Source of the DNA: Streptomyces sp. NBC_00490
GTDB lineage: Bacteria > Actinomycetota > Actinomycetes > Streptomycetales > Streptomycetaceae
Reading direction: 5' to 3'
Assembly: GCF_036013645.1 (NCBI RefSeq)
Contig: NZ_CP107869.1
Coordinates: 5,456,001 to 5,520,000 of the forward strand
DNA length: 64,000 nucleotides
The position numbers and the translations under genes were made by a program. Positions 17,632 through 27,400 of the stretch are shown in pieces; within the stretch, counting starts at the first letter, position 1, and the number at the start of each line of letters is the position of its first letter. The notes below the pieces were generated by a model. It was not told where the DNA came from, did not search any database, and worked only from the letters and a program-made list of their open reading frames with translations.

Positions 17632-18846
17632 ATGTCCGACCACCGCCGCCTGGGCCGAGAGCTCGACCTGTTCGACACCGACCCCCTGATGGGCGCGGGG
17701 CTGCCGTACTGGCTCCCGGACGGGGCCGTCGTACGGCACACCCTGGAGGAGTACGTCCGTGAGGCCGAGCGGGCCGGCGGCTACCGGCACGTGTACTCGC
17801 CCGTGCTGGGCAAACGGGAGCTGTACGAGATCTCCGGGCACTGGGACCACTACAGCGAGGACATGTTCCCGCCCATGGACCTGGGCAGCGAGCAGGTCGT
17901 GCTGCGCCCCAGCCTCTGTCCCCACCACGCCCTCATCTACCGCTCCCGCTCGCACAGTTACCGCGAACTCCCCCTCCGAATGGCGGAGTTGGGAGGTATG
18001 TACCGCTCCGAGCTGTCCGGCGTGCTCGGCGGACTGACCCGGGTCCGGGCCATCCAGCTCAACGACGCCCATATCTTCTGCACCCTGGAGCAGGCCGTCG
18101 ACGAGGCCCGCGCCGCCCTCGGCCTGATCCGCCGCGCCTACGCCGACCTCGGCATCCGGGCCGCCCGGTACCGGCTGTCGCTGCCCGGGGAGGGCAACAA
18201 GTACGTGGCGGACCCGGACCTGTGGAAGCGGGCCACCGCCCTGCTGGAGCAGGTCCTCGACGGGGTCGAGTACGAGGCGGTGGAGGGCGAGGCGGCCTTC
18301 TACGGGCCGAAGATCGACGTGCAGATCACCGACCGGGCCGGCCGCGAGTCCACCCTGTCCACCGTGCAGATCGACTTCCACCAGCCCGAACGCTTCGACC
18401 TGCACTACATCGGCGCCGACGGGGCCAAGCACCGGCCGGTCATGGTGCACCGCAGCGTCATCGGCAGCGTGGAGCGGGCGGTCGCGCATCTCATCGAGGA
18501 GCACGGCGGGGCGTTCCCGGCCTGGCTGGCACCGGTGCAGCTGGTCGTGCTGCCCGTGTCGGAGGAGCAGCACGACCAGGCGGACCAGGTCGTCCGCCGG
18601 GCCCTCGGCCGCGGACTGCGGGCCGAACTCGCCGGTCCCGACCACGGCACCCTCGGCGCCCGCATCCGCGCGGCTCGGCTCGCGCCGTACGTCGCGGTGA
18701 TCGGTGCGCGGGAGGCCGACGGCGACCTGGCCGCCGTACGGCTGCGTGACGGGCGCCGGCCGGGGGCCGTGCCGGTGGCGGAACTGCTGCGGCGCGTGGG
18801 GGCGGTGGTCGAAGGCCGCGGGGCTGAACTGTGGGCGGCTGCGTAA
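17632..18846 (+). CDS. thrS: short threonyl-tRNA synthetase (catalytic and anticodon-binding domains only)
   Basis: 404 aa from the ATG behind GAGAGG; housekeeping ThrRS is about 650 aa. The N-terminal TGS and editing domains are absent. The class II core is present: RPSLCPHH with zinc ligands Cys and His, the motif-2 region GMYRSELSGVLGGLTRVRAI, NDAHIFC with the third zinc ligand, and motif 3 with HRSVIGSVERAV. The C-terminal anticodon-binding domain follows (VQLVVLPVSEEQHDQADQVV). It charges tRNA-Thr in the cytoplasm, but lacking the cis-editing domain it may mischarge serine. It is likely a backup or resistance paralogue induced by the leader at 17488. Confidence 0.88.
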   Translation: MSDHRRLGRELDLFDTDPLMGAGLPYWLPDGAVVRHTLEEYVREAERAGGYRHVYSPVLGKRELYEISGHWDHYSEDMFPPMDLGSEQVVLRPSLCPHHALIYRSRSHSYRELPLRMAELGGMYRSELSGVLGGLTRVRAIQLNDAHIFCTLEQAVDEARAALGLIRRAYADLGIRAARYRLSLPGEGNKYVADPDLWKRATALLEQVLDGVEYEAVEGEAAFYGPKIDVQITDRAGRESTLSTVQIDFHQPERFDLHYIGADGAKHRPVMVHRSVIGSVERAVAHLIEEHGGAFPAWLAPVQLVVLPVSEEQHDQADQVVRRALGRGLRAELAGPDHGTLGARIRAARLAPYVAVIGAREADGDLAAVRLRDGRRPGAVPVAELLRRVGAVVEGRGAELWAAA

Positions 18847-18873
18847 GGTCGGTCCCGACGGAAGGAGTCCATC

Positions 18874-19836
18874 GTGACCGCCCACCCCATTCCCGTGATC
18901 ATCGACTGCGACACCGGTGTCGACGACGCCCTGGCCCTGCTGTTCGCCGTACGTCACCCGGGCCTCGACGTGCGGGCGATCACCTGCGTGGCCGGGAACA
19001 CCGATGTCGACGGTGTCGTACGCAACACCCTGACCGTCCTGGAGCAGGCCGGGGCCGGTGACATCCCCGTCGCGCGGGGTGCCGAACGGCCGTTGGTCGA
19101 GCCCGCCCGGTCGGCGAAGCATGTGCACGGGCAGGACGGGATGGGCGACCTCGGGCTGCCCGCGCCGACCCGGCGGCCAGTCGACGTGGACGCGGTGACG
19201 CTGCTGCGCCGCGAGATCCTGGCGTCGCCGCGGCCGGTGACGCTCATTCCGACGGCGCCGCTGACGAACATCGCGCTGCTGCTGCGGACCCATCCCGAGG
19301 TGGTGCGGAACATCGAGCGCATCGTGTTCATGGGTGGGGCGGTGGCGACGGGGAACGCGACGCCGGTCGCCGAGTTCAACGTGTGGCACGACCCCGAGGC
19401 GGCGGCGGTGCTGCTGACCGCGGGGGTGCCGATCACCATGTACGGGCTCGATGTGTTCAAGCGCGTGCTGGTGCCCGTGGCGGATGTGCAGCGGCTGCGG
19501 GCGAGTGCGGAGCCGCGGCTGCGGATGGCGGGCGAGTTGCTGGCCCACCGCGATCCGGCGACGTCCGGCGATCCCACGCCCACGGGAGGTCTGGGGGACG
19601 CTGGGGCGGTGTGCGCGGTGGTGGACCCGGGCGGGCTCGGTACGGAGCTGCTTCCCGTCGAGGTGAGCCTGGCGCCGGGGGCGACCCGGGGGCAGACCGT
19701 CGTCGACCGCCGGCCACGGCCCGGGGAGGCCGAGATCCACGAGGGCGAGCGCGAACTGACCCTGGTGGATGTGGGGTTGGACGTGGATGTGGAGCGGTAC
19801 GTGAAGCTGTGGCTGTCGGTGGTGGAGGGCGAGTAG
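18874..19836 (+). CDS. inosine-uridine-type nucleoside hydrolase
   Basis: 320 aa from the GTG behind GGAAGGAGT. The calcium-binding N-terminus VIIDCDTGVDDALALLFA carries the DxDxxxDD signature. VTLIPTAPLTNIALL and the FMGGAV stretch followed by NVWHDPEAAAVLL confirm the family. It cleaves the N-glycosidic bond of ribonucleosides for salvage. It lies 27 bp after the synthetase gene, so it may share its transcript and attenuation. Confidence 0.93.
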   Translation: MTAHPIPVIIDCDTGVDDALALLFAVRHPGLDVRAITCVAGNTDVDGVVRNTLTVLEQAGAGDIPVARGAERPLVEPARSAKHVHGQDGMGDLGLPAPTRRPVDVDAVTLLRREILASPRPVTLIPTAPLTNIALLLRTHPEVVRNIERIVFMGGAVATGNATPVAEFNVWHDPEAAAVLLTAGVPITMYGLDVFKRVLVPVADVQRLRASAEPRLRMAGELLAHRDPATSGDPTPTGGLGDAGAVCAVVDPGGLGTELLPVEVSLAPGATRGQTVVDRRPRPGEAEIHEGERELTLVDVGLDVDVERYVKLWLSVVEGE

Positions 19837-19872
19837 GTGGTGACGTGGCTGCCGGCCCGTGCGGGCCTGTCG

Positions 19873-19911
19873 CGCGGTGCCCCGCGCCCCTGAAGGGCGC
19901 GGGGCACCGCG
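19873..19911. terminator. strong bidirectional terminator
   Basis: Perfect 17-bp GC stem with a 5-nt loop (ctgaa) between the convergent nucleoside-hydrolase and sortase-substrate genes. The arm carries the dispersed gtcgcgcggtgccccgcgcccct sequence seen elsewhere in the window. Confidence 0.8.
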
Positions 19912-19919
19912 TTTCGTCA

Positions 19920-20849
19920 CTACGCGCGCGTCGCCTTGCGACGGCGGGTCGCCAGGACGATGCCCGCGCCGCCGGCCAGCAGGACGGCCGCGCCGATGGC
20001 GATCGGGCCGGTCGCGCTGGAGCCGCCGGTCTCGGCGAGGTCGTCACCGCCGCCGCCGTTCGGGGTGGCTGCGGGGGCCGTGGTGGACGCCGAGGGGGAC
20101 GGGCTGTCCGTCGAGGGGGTCTCGGAGGCCGGAGGCGTGGACTCGGAGGCCGGGGGAGTCGACTCGGAGGCCGGCGGGGTCGACTCGGACGCCGGGGGAG
20201 TCGTCTCGGCGGGCGGGGTCGCCGGAGGCGTGGTCTGCGTCGTCGAGCAGTCCTTCGTGCCGCCGTTCCAGGCCGCGATCAGCTTGTCCTTGATGACCGG
20301 GCGGTCCGGGCCCTTGGGCAGCTCACCGTGGGTGAAGCCGTCCTTGGCGTCGAGGTTGCCGTCGAACTTCGTGGCGCCCCGGTAGAGGTCGATCTGCGCG
20401 TAGCAGCCGGCGTCGGGCACCGCGATGTCGAGGGAGTCGCTCTGGCCCTGCTTGACGGTCACCGTGTCGAAGTCGACGAAGATCTGCTCGCCGGAGGTCG
20501 CGAAGGTCGGACCGTGGGCGATGTAGGACGCCAGCGAGGCCGTGCAGGTGGCCGCGTCCTGGGCCGCGCGGACCTTGATGTGGACCTTGCCGTCCTCGGT
20601 CGGCTTGAGGTTCTGGTCGTCCACCTTGACCGAGTCGAAGAAGTTGACCCCGTCCAGGGAGAACTGGCAGCGGTCGGTCCCGGTCTCCGTACCCGCGCCC
20701 GTCCCGGGCTTGTAGGTACCGCCGTGGTTCCAGCCGTCGCCGCCGGGCCCGGTGGCCCAGGCGGCGGATGCGCCCGAGGCGCAGAGGGCGAGCGTCGCGG
20801 CGCCCGTCCCCAGCAGGCGGCGCACAGTGACACGTCTCGCTATGGACAT
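19920..20849 (-). CDS. LAETG-anchored cell-wall surface protein
   Basis: 309 aa from the ATG at 20849. The signal peptide ends near ASAAWA. A beta-rich domain (about 45-195, starting GTDRCQFSLDGVNFFDSV) is followed by a Thr/Pro/Ser stalk with four tandem TPPASES repeats. The sortase signal LAETGG, a membrane helix and the basic tail RRRKATRA complete it. LAETG is the class E sortase motif used by streptomycetes, so the protein is covalently linked to peptidoglycan. The ligand is unknown. It is divergent from the GH13 gene. Confidence 0.9.
   Translation of the reverse strand: MSIARRVTVRRLLGTGAATLALCASGASAAWATGPGGDGWNHGGTYKPGTGAGTETGTDRCQFSLDGVNFFDSVKVDDQNLKPTEDGKVHIKVRAAQDAATCTASLASYIAHGPTFATSGEQIFVDFDTVTVKQGQSDSLDIAVPDAGCYAQIDLYRGATKFDGNLDAKDGFTHGELPKGPDRPVIKDKLIAAWNGGTKDCSTTQTTPPATPPAETTPPASESTPPASESTPPASESTPPASETPSTDSPSPSASTTAPAATPNGGGGDDLAETGGSSATGPIAIGAAVLLAGGAGIVLATRRRKATRA
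20085..20215 (-). repeat. repeat-coding stalk (TPPASES x4)
   Basis: Tandem 21-bp coding repeats inside the sortase-substrate gene specify four TPPASES units plus degenerate flanks. Such stalks vary in length between strains by slippage. Confidence 0.7.
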
Positions 20850-21133
20850 GCGTATCCCATCAGGATGGAGTGATCCGAAAACGCCGAGGGCACAGAAAAG
20901 CACCCGGCAACACTGGGCTCATTGGTCACATGCGCCACAGCTGCGGACATCGTGGATCTCGCTGCCAAGGGGTGTCAACCTGCGGGAATGCAAGGTCTGT
21001 TCATCGGCCATCACAATTTCACCACACAAGGAACAGACCGCTCCGCACGGAGGGGAGGTTCGTCACTCCACAGGTGTGGACAGATTCCCCTTTGTTCGTC
21101 TTTGCCGTACGCACAGAGCACTCAGGAGATCGT

Positions 21134-22783
21134 GTGACCCCCGACCTCTCGTCCAGGGACCCGAACTGGTGGCGGCAGGCTGTCGTCTACCAGGTCTACC
21201 CCCGAAGCTTCGGCGACGCCGACGGCGACGGGCTCGGTGACATCAGAGGCGTCACCGAGCGGCTCACACATCTGAGCGGCCTCGGCGTCGACGCCCTGTG
21301 GCTGAGCCCGTTCTATCCGTCCGAGCTGGCAGACGGCGGCTACGACGTCGCCGACTACCGGGACGTCGACCCCCGCCTGGGCACCCTCGACGACTTCGAC
21401 GCCATGGTCGCCGAGGCCCACCGTCTCGGCCTGAAGGTCATCGTCGACCTCGTCCCCAACCACAGCTCCCACCAGCACGTATGGTTCCAGGAGGCGCTCG
21501 CCGCCGGGCCCGGCTCGGCCGCCCGCGAGCGGTACGTCTTCCGGGACGGACGCGGTGCGCACGGGGAACTTCCGCCCACCGACTGGCAGTCCGTGTTCGG
21601 CGGCAGCGCCTGGAAGCGGGTACCGGACGGACAGTGGTATCTGCACCTGTTCACGCCCGAGCAGCCCGACTTCAACTGGGGCCACGAAGAGGTCCGCGCC
21701 GACTTCCGCACCACCCTGCGCTTCTGGTCCGACCGGGGTGTCGACGGCTTCCGCGTCGACGTGGCCCACGCCCTGGCCAAGGACCTCGCCGAGCCGCTGC
21801 GCGACCTCGGGGCGCCCGAACTGAGCGGCGAGCAGGCGCTGACCGAGTTCCCGCCCGGCACCCACCCCTTCTTCGACCGCGACGAGGTCCACGAGATCTA
21901 CCGCGACTGGCGGGGGGTCTTCGACTCCTACCGCCCGCCCCGCATGGCGGTCGCCGAGGCCTGGGTCCCGGGCGCGGACCGGCGCGCGCAGTACGCCCGC
22001 CCCGAGGAGCTCGGCCAGGCCTTCAACTTCGCCTACCTGCTCGCGGGCTGGAACGCGGCGGAACTCCGCCAGGTCATCGTCGACTCCCTCGCCGGCGCCC
22101 GCGCGGCCGGGGCCTCGGCCACCTGGGTGCTCTCCAACCACGACGTCGTACGCCACACCTCCCGCCTGATGCTCCCGCCGGGCACGGACGAGAACGCCTG
22201 GCTGCTCTCCGGCGGCCACGCACCGCACGTCGACACCGCCGAGGGGCTGCGCCGCGCTCGCGCCGCCACGCTCCTCATGCTGGCGCTGCCCGGATCCTCG
22301 TACGTCTACCAGGGCGAGGAACTCGGTCTGCCCGAGGTCGCCGACCTGCCCGTCGAGGTGCTCCAGGACCCGATCTGGGAGCAGACGGGACGCGTCCGCA
22401 AGGGCCGCGACGGCTGCCGGGTGCCGCTGCCGTGGACCCGGACCGGGCCGTCGTACGGCTTCGGCGCGGGCGGGGCCTGGCTGCCGCAGCCGGAGAGCTT
22501 CGCGCAGTACGCCGTCGAGGCGCAGGACGGCACCGAGGGCTCCACCCTGGAGCTGTACCGCGCCGCCCTGAAGCTGCGCCGCAAACTGCTGCAGGGCGAG
22601 GCGCTGACCTGGTCGGACGGGGCCGCCGACGGGGTGCTGGACTTCGTACGGCACGACGGATGGCGCTGTGTGGCCAATCTGTCCCCGGCGGCGGTGGAGC
22701 TGCCGCCGGGCGAAGTGCTGCTGGCCAGCGGCCCGTTGGAGGACGGGCTGCTGGCACCGGACACGACGGTCTGGCTGGCTTAG
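21134..22783 (+). CDS. GH13 alpha-glucosidase
   Basis: 549 aa from the GTG at 21134. The first motif is WWRQAVVYQVYPRSFGDADG. The catalytic set follows: DGFRVDVAHAL (nucleophile Asp), MAVAEAWVPG (acid Glu) and VLSNHDVVRH (transition-state Asp). The QGEELGLPEV loop is typical of oligo-1,6-/alpha-1,4-glucosidases. No signal peptide is present, so it acts inside the cell on imported maltooligosaccharides. No sugar ABC transporter is adjacent. It ends 1 bp from the convergent DUF4142 gene. Confidence 0.93.
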   Translation: MTPDLSSRDPNWWRQAVVYQVYPRSFGDADGDGLGDIRGVTERLTHLSGLGVDALWLSPFYPSELADGGYDVADYRDVDPRLGTLDDFDAMVAEAHRLGLKVIVDLVPNHSSHQHVWFQEALAAGPGSAARERYVFRDGRGAHGELPPTDWQSVFGGSAWKRVPDGQWYLHLFTPEQPDFNWGHEEVRADFRTTLRFWSDRGVDGFRVDVAHALAKDLAEPLRDLGAPELSGEQALTEFPPGTHPFFDRDEVHEIYRDWRGVFDSYRPPRMAVAEAWVPGADRRAQYARPEELGQAFNFAYLLAGWNAAELRQVIVDSLAGARAAGASATWVLSNHDVVRHTSRLMLPPGTDENAWLLSGGHAPHVDTAEGLRRARAATLLMLALPGSSYVYQGEELGLPEVADLPVEVLQDPIWEQTGRVRKGRDGCRVPLPWTRTGPSYGFGAGGAWLPQPESFAQYAVEAQDGTEGSTLELYRAALKLRRKLLQGEALTWSDGAADGVLDFVRHDGWRCVANLSPAAVELPPGEVLLASGPLEDGLLAPDTTVWLA

Positions 22784-23563
22784 TCAGCCGATGGTGGGAC
22801 TCGGGCTGGCGCCCGAGCTCGGGGTGCCGCCCGACTGTTCGCCCGGGATCGCGATCGGCGTGGACGTCGGGTTCGCCGGCGGGCTGAGCACGACCATCGG
22901 TTCGCCGGGCTGCGGCGCCGGCGGGGTCAGATCGGTGGTGGGCAGCTTGGGCGGGGTGGTCTGCTGGAAGAGGGCCTGGTCGAAGTTGACGAAGCCGGTC
23001 TTCTCCATGACCGTGATGTGGTCCAGGACCGTGTTGTTGGCCATGTCGGCCAACGAGCGCACCAGCGAGTTCTTCGTGGTGGAGCGGATCTTGGCGATCG
23101 TGTTGAAGATCGAACCGTGGGTCGTGCGCAGGATGTTCGCGAAGGTCGAATCGAACTCCCGGCCGTTGGCGGTCTGGATCTGGTTCACGAAGGACACCTG
23201 CTGCGGGCTCGCCACGTTGGGCAGGGTCACGTTGAGCATCGGGGCGATCTTGCGGCAGGCGGCGTCCAGGGCCGCGTGGCCGTCCAGGAGGTGCCGTCCC
23301 GCTTCCTTGACCTCCGGGGTCGTCCCCTTCTGCAGGGCGATGTTCCCCAGCGGGTACTCCCACAGGCCCGCCGCCCGCACCTTGACCACGAAGTCCCGGT
23401 CCTGCTCGGTGAGCGGACCCCACTGGGTCTGGGCGATGACCCGGTCCTGGGCGGTGGAGACCTTGTCGAAGCCGAGCATCGCGGGATAGGCGAGCGCGAC
23501 CAGGGTCAGGCTGAGCGCACCGCCCACGAAGAGCGTGCCCGTGGCATTCCGCGAAAAGCGCAC
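22784..23563 (-). CDS. exported DUF4142 protein
   Basis: 259 aa with an N-terminal membrane/signal segment (about 10-30). The ferritin-like DUF4142 four-helix domain (about 50-190) contains QDRDFVVKVRAAGLWEYPLG, HLLDGHAALDAACRKIAP and MEKTGFVNFD. A Pro/Ser-rich tail closes the protein. The fold and extracytoplasmic location are known for the family; the function is not. Confidence 0.88.
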   Translation of the reverse strand: MRFSRNATGTLFVGGALSLTLVALAYPAMLGFDKVSTAQDRVIAQTQWGPLTEQDRDFVVKVRAAGLWEYPLGNIALQKGTTPEVKEAGRHLLDGHAALDAACRKIAPMLNVTLPNVASPQQVSFVNQIQTANGREFDSTFANILRTTHGSIFNTIAKIRSTTKNSLVRSLADMANNTVLDHITVMEKTGFVNFDQALFQQTTPPKLPTTDLTPPAPQPGEPMVVLSPPANPTSTPIAIPGEQSGGTPSSGASPSPTIG

Positions 23564-23713
23564 CGTGGCTCCTGTCCGATCGGGGTTGTCCGGACCTTCA
23601 GTACGGACGCGGAGCCACAGGTGTTCATGATGCGTGCGTCACTTCGCAGGTCGGCAACCCGTACGGACGCACAGCGCGAGCCCTGACCCCCGACGCCCCG
23701 TCAGAATCGGGGA

Positions 23714-24484
23714 ATGAGCCGGAAGACAGCCGCCCTGGGTATCACCGCACTCACCCTCATCGCCTCGGCCTGGACGCCCGCCTCCGCGCACGGCGGCCGT
23801 GACCTCTGGGCCACCGTCACCATCGTGCCCGGACGTGAGGGCATCGTGGAGGCCGCCGGATACACCGGTCCCGCCCTCGGCGCCGGGTCACGGCTGACGT
23901 TCACCGCCCCCGCGGGCACCGAGGTCACCGGCACCCCCCTCGACGCCCACGGCTACCGCGGCGCGGTCGACACCGACGGCGACAGCGCCACGTACACCTA
24001 CACGGGCACCACCAATGCCGGCGCCTGGCAGGAGCACACCTTCCCCTTCGTCCTCGCCGTTCCGGCCGACGCGGTGCCCGGCACCCGGCTGACCGGCTGC
24101 GCGATGCGGCTCACGGACGCGCGCGGCACCCGCAAGGACCACGGAACCTGCGCGGTGACCGTCGGCCTGCCCGAACCGACGCTGACCCGGCCCGAGTCCG
24201 GGGTGCCGCTCGGCGCGCGGCCGGAGATGGCCGGGACCGCGTATCCGGGGGCGCAGGTGACCGTGCGGCACGAGGACGCGCAGGACGAGGGGGTGACGGG
24301 CCAGGGGCCGGAGCCGGGGGCCGAGGTGTGCACCACGACGGCCGGCGCCGGCGGCCAGTGGTCCTGCCGGCCCGCCCTGCCGCTTCCCGCCGGTCCGGGA
24401 CGGCTCCAGGTGACCGCCTCCCTCAACGGGGTCAGCGCGGTGAGCGAGCAGAAGAACGTCACGGTGGCGCCCGCCGCGCGGTGA
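23714..24484 (+). CDS. secreted beta-sandwich protein
   Basis: 256 aa with a clear signal peptide (TALTLIASAWTPASAHGG). Residues about 30-150 form a beta-sandwich with two Cys (TGCAMRL and GTCAV). Residues 155-250 look like a second Ig-like adhesive domain ending in VSEQKNVTVAP. No enzymatic motif is visible. An outer-surface or secreted binding protein is likely. Its end is 4 bp from the convergent AfsR-like gene. Confidence 0.78.
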   Translation: MSRKTAALGITALTLIASAWTPASAHGGRDLWATVTIVPGREGIVEAAGYTGPALGAGSRLTFTAPAGTEVTGTPLDAHGYRGAVDTDGDSATYTYTGTTNAGAWQEHTFPFVLAVPADAVPGTRLTGCAMRLTDARGTRKDHGTCAVTVGLPEPTLTRPESGVPLGARPEMAGTAYPGAQVTVRHEDAQDEGVTGQGPEPGAEVCTTTAGAGGQWSCRPALPLPAGPGRLQVTASLNGVSAVSEQKNVTVAPAAR

Positions 24485-24488
24485 CGGG

Positions 24489-27400
24489 TCACGACGGGTT
24501 CGCGTGGGACACCCTGCGCAGCACCGTCGGATAGGGCAGGGCCGTGGCGAGCTCGCGCACCCGGGCCGCACACCGCCCGGCCTCGTCCGCGCGGCCCAGT
24601 ACCGCCAGCGCCGTCGCCTGCGCGGTACGGGCCTCGCACTCGGTGACCGCCTCGCCCGCTCCGGCGGCCCGTACGGCCTCCTCCCCGGCGAGCCGGGCGG
24701 CGCGCGCGGCATCGCCGGCCGTGAGGTGGGCCCAGGCGGCGATGACGGGGACGCCGGTGCCGGACACGGTGGCCAGCAGGGCGAGGGCGCGGTCGGGGCG
24801 GACGTCGCGGAGCGCCAACTCGGCCTGGGCGGTGCGTACTTCGTATTCGGCCTGGTGGTCGGGGCGGCGGGCCACACAGTGGGCCGCGCGGGTCAGCAGT
24901 TCCCGGGGGTCGGGGAGCGCGAGGCGGGGGCCGCCGCGCAGCTGGACGCGGGCGAGGGCGGTGAGGGCGTACGGCAGGCACCAGCCGGAGTGGGCCTGGG
25001 CCTCGGCGACGGCGTCGGCGGCAAGTTCCGCGGCCTCGTCGCACTCGCCGAGCAGGAGGTGTATTTCGGCGAGGTTGGCACGTTCGAAGGCGGCGGCCTC
25101 CGGGTCTCCGCAGCGGTCGGCCAGGTCGAGGGCGCGGGTTCCGATGGCCAGTGCCTCGTGGAGCCGACCGGAACGGCGGGCGTGTTCCCGCAGGATCGAG
25201 AGCACCGTCATGACGAGTCGGGGGTCGCCGTGTGCCTCGGCGTGCGGGAGAGCTGCGTCGGCTGCGGTGCGGGCCTGCGGCAGGCGGTTGGTGAGGGCGA
25301 GGGCGGTGGATTGTTGGGCGAGGGCGCGGGCGAGGAGCGCGTGCGGGGTGGCCTCGCCGTTGTCGGGTGCGGGTGCATGGTGGCTGGTCGCGCAGTTCCC
25401 CGCGCCCCTAGGGGCGTCAGATTCACCGGCGCTTTGCTGTGCCGCACGTGCTGCCCTCAACGAACCCTCGTAGTCGCCTGTCACGAAGCACAGGACACCT
25501 CGCGCCATCCAGTGCGCCGCCACGGTCTCCGCAGATGTGCCATCGCCAGGTAGGTACGTGTCCAGCAGGGCGAACCCCTCCTCCGCCTCCCCCGTCCTGG
25601 CCAGCGTCTCCGCCAACTGGGCGGCGACCCGGACCTGTTCCTCCGCGCTGCCGTGTCTCCGCAGATCCGTCAGTGCCTCCCGCAGGACCCGTGCCGCGTC
25701 CTCGTGGCGGGCCATGCGGCGCAGGACGGCGGCGTGGTCGAGGCGGATGCGGGCGGCCTCGACGGCGACCGCGTCGAGGCGGGCGGTCAGTTCGCCGTAG
25801 TAGTGGTCGGCGGTGTCGTCGGCGCCCACGGCCGCGGCCCGGCGTGCCGCGAGGTGCAGATGGCCGGCGGCGCGCGGATCGTCGGCGCCCGTGAGGTGCG
25901 CGGCCACGGCGTCCACCGCGCCGGGACGGCGGCGCAGCAGCAGCTCGGCGTACGCGGTGTGCAGTCGGCGGCGCCGGGCGACCGAGAGGCGCTCCCGGCA
26001 CACCAGCCGGATGAGCGGATGCCGGAAGCCCAGGCCGGGCACGGTCCGCCCGTCCGTCGGTACGGGCCGTTCCTCCAGTACGGCGGCGGCGAGCGCGGCG
26101 TCGATGCCGTCGGCCACCTCCGCCGTGGCGCCCGCGACCTCCTGCACCTCCGTCAGCGCCGCGACCCCGCCGCACGCCATGGCCACCGTCTCGATGACCT
26201 GGCAGGCGGCGGGGCTGAGGCGGGACAGGCGGTCGGCGACGAGGAGGCGGACGCCCTCCGGCGGGGTCAGGTCCTCGTACCCGGAGGTCCCGGGTGTCGC
26301 CTTGGCCAGTTCCACGGCGAACAGGGGGTGGCCGAGGGAGAGCTCCCAGACGCGTTCCAGGGTCGTGGAGTCGCCGTCGCCGCCCCTCGCGTCCGCCGCC
26401 AGCGTCAGGCAGTCGGTGCGGTCCAGGCGGGGCAGGTGGAGGCGGCGGGCCGTTCCCTGGCGGACGAGGGTGTCGAGGAGGGCGCGGCGCGGGTCCGGCT
26501 CGGGGAGGTCCTCGGGGCGGTACGTTGCCAGGAAGCGCACCTTCGCGGACCCCTGGGGGCGGCGGGCGAGGCGGCTCAGCAGGTGCAGCGACGCGGTGTC
26601 GGCCGTATGGACGTCGTCCAGCACCACCAGCACACCGCCCGGTGCCGCCGCCGAGGCCAGCAGGCCGCAGACGGCGGCGAAGATCCGTTCGCGTTCGTAC
26701 TCGGGGCCGCCGCCGCGCCCGGGCGCCGGGCCGATCTGGCCCAGCGACGGCAGCAGCGCCGCCAGCTCGGGGTACTCCGCGCCCGCCCGGGCCCGTTCGG
26801 CCGCCGGACGGCCGGTCAGCCAGCCCTCCAAGGCCTCCACGAACAGGCCGTACGGCGCCTGTTCCGCCGTGTCGTGGCTCGCGCCCCACAGCACGGCCGC
26901 CCCGTCCGCCGCGGCCCGCCGTGCCGCCTCCGCGGCCAGCCGGGTCTTGCCGATGCCCGCCTCGCCGCCGACCACGGTCAGGGCGGGGCGGGTGGGGTCC
27001 AGGAGTCGTTCCAGTTCGGCGCGGCGGCCGACGAAGGGCGAGGCCGTGAGGGTGTCGAGGACGGCGGGCGGCGGTTTCGGAGCGGCGGGAGCGGGACGTC
27101 GTACGTCCGTCGTGGGGGTGCCCAGCGCCGCGCGGTGCAGCGCCTCGGTCTCGGGTCCCGGCCGGATGCCCCACTCGGTGTCCAGCGCGCGCCGGCACTG
27201 GTGGTACTGGGCGAGGGCGCGGCGCCGCATGCCCTGGTGGAGGTAGGCGCCGATCAGGACCCGGTGGGCGCGTTCCTCGGCGGCGCTGTCGGCGAGGATC
27301 CGGCGGGCGGTGGCCGCGGCCCGTTCCGTCTCGCCGTCCGCCAGGTACGCCTCGGCGAGGGTGAGCCGTACGGAGTCGCGCAGCGCGTCGAGCCGTTCAC

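Noticed and set aside
17296..19920. 874-aa minus-strand frame across thrS and the nucleoside hydrolase
   Set aside because: Shadow frame; both plus-strand genes have clear family motifs and good starts.
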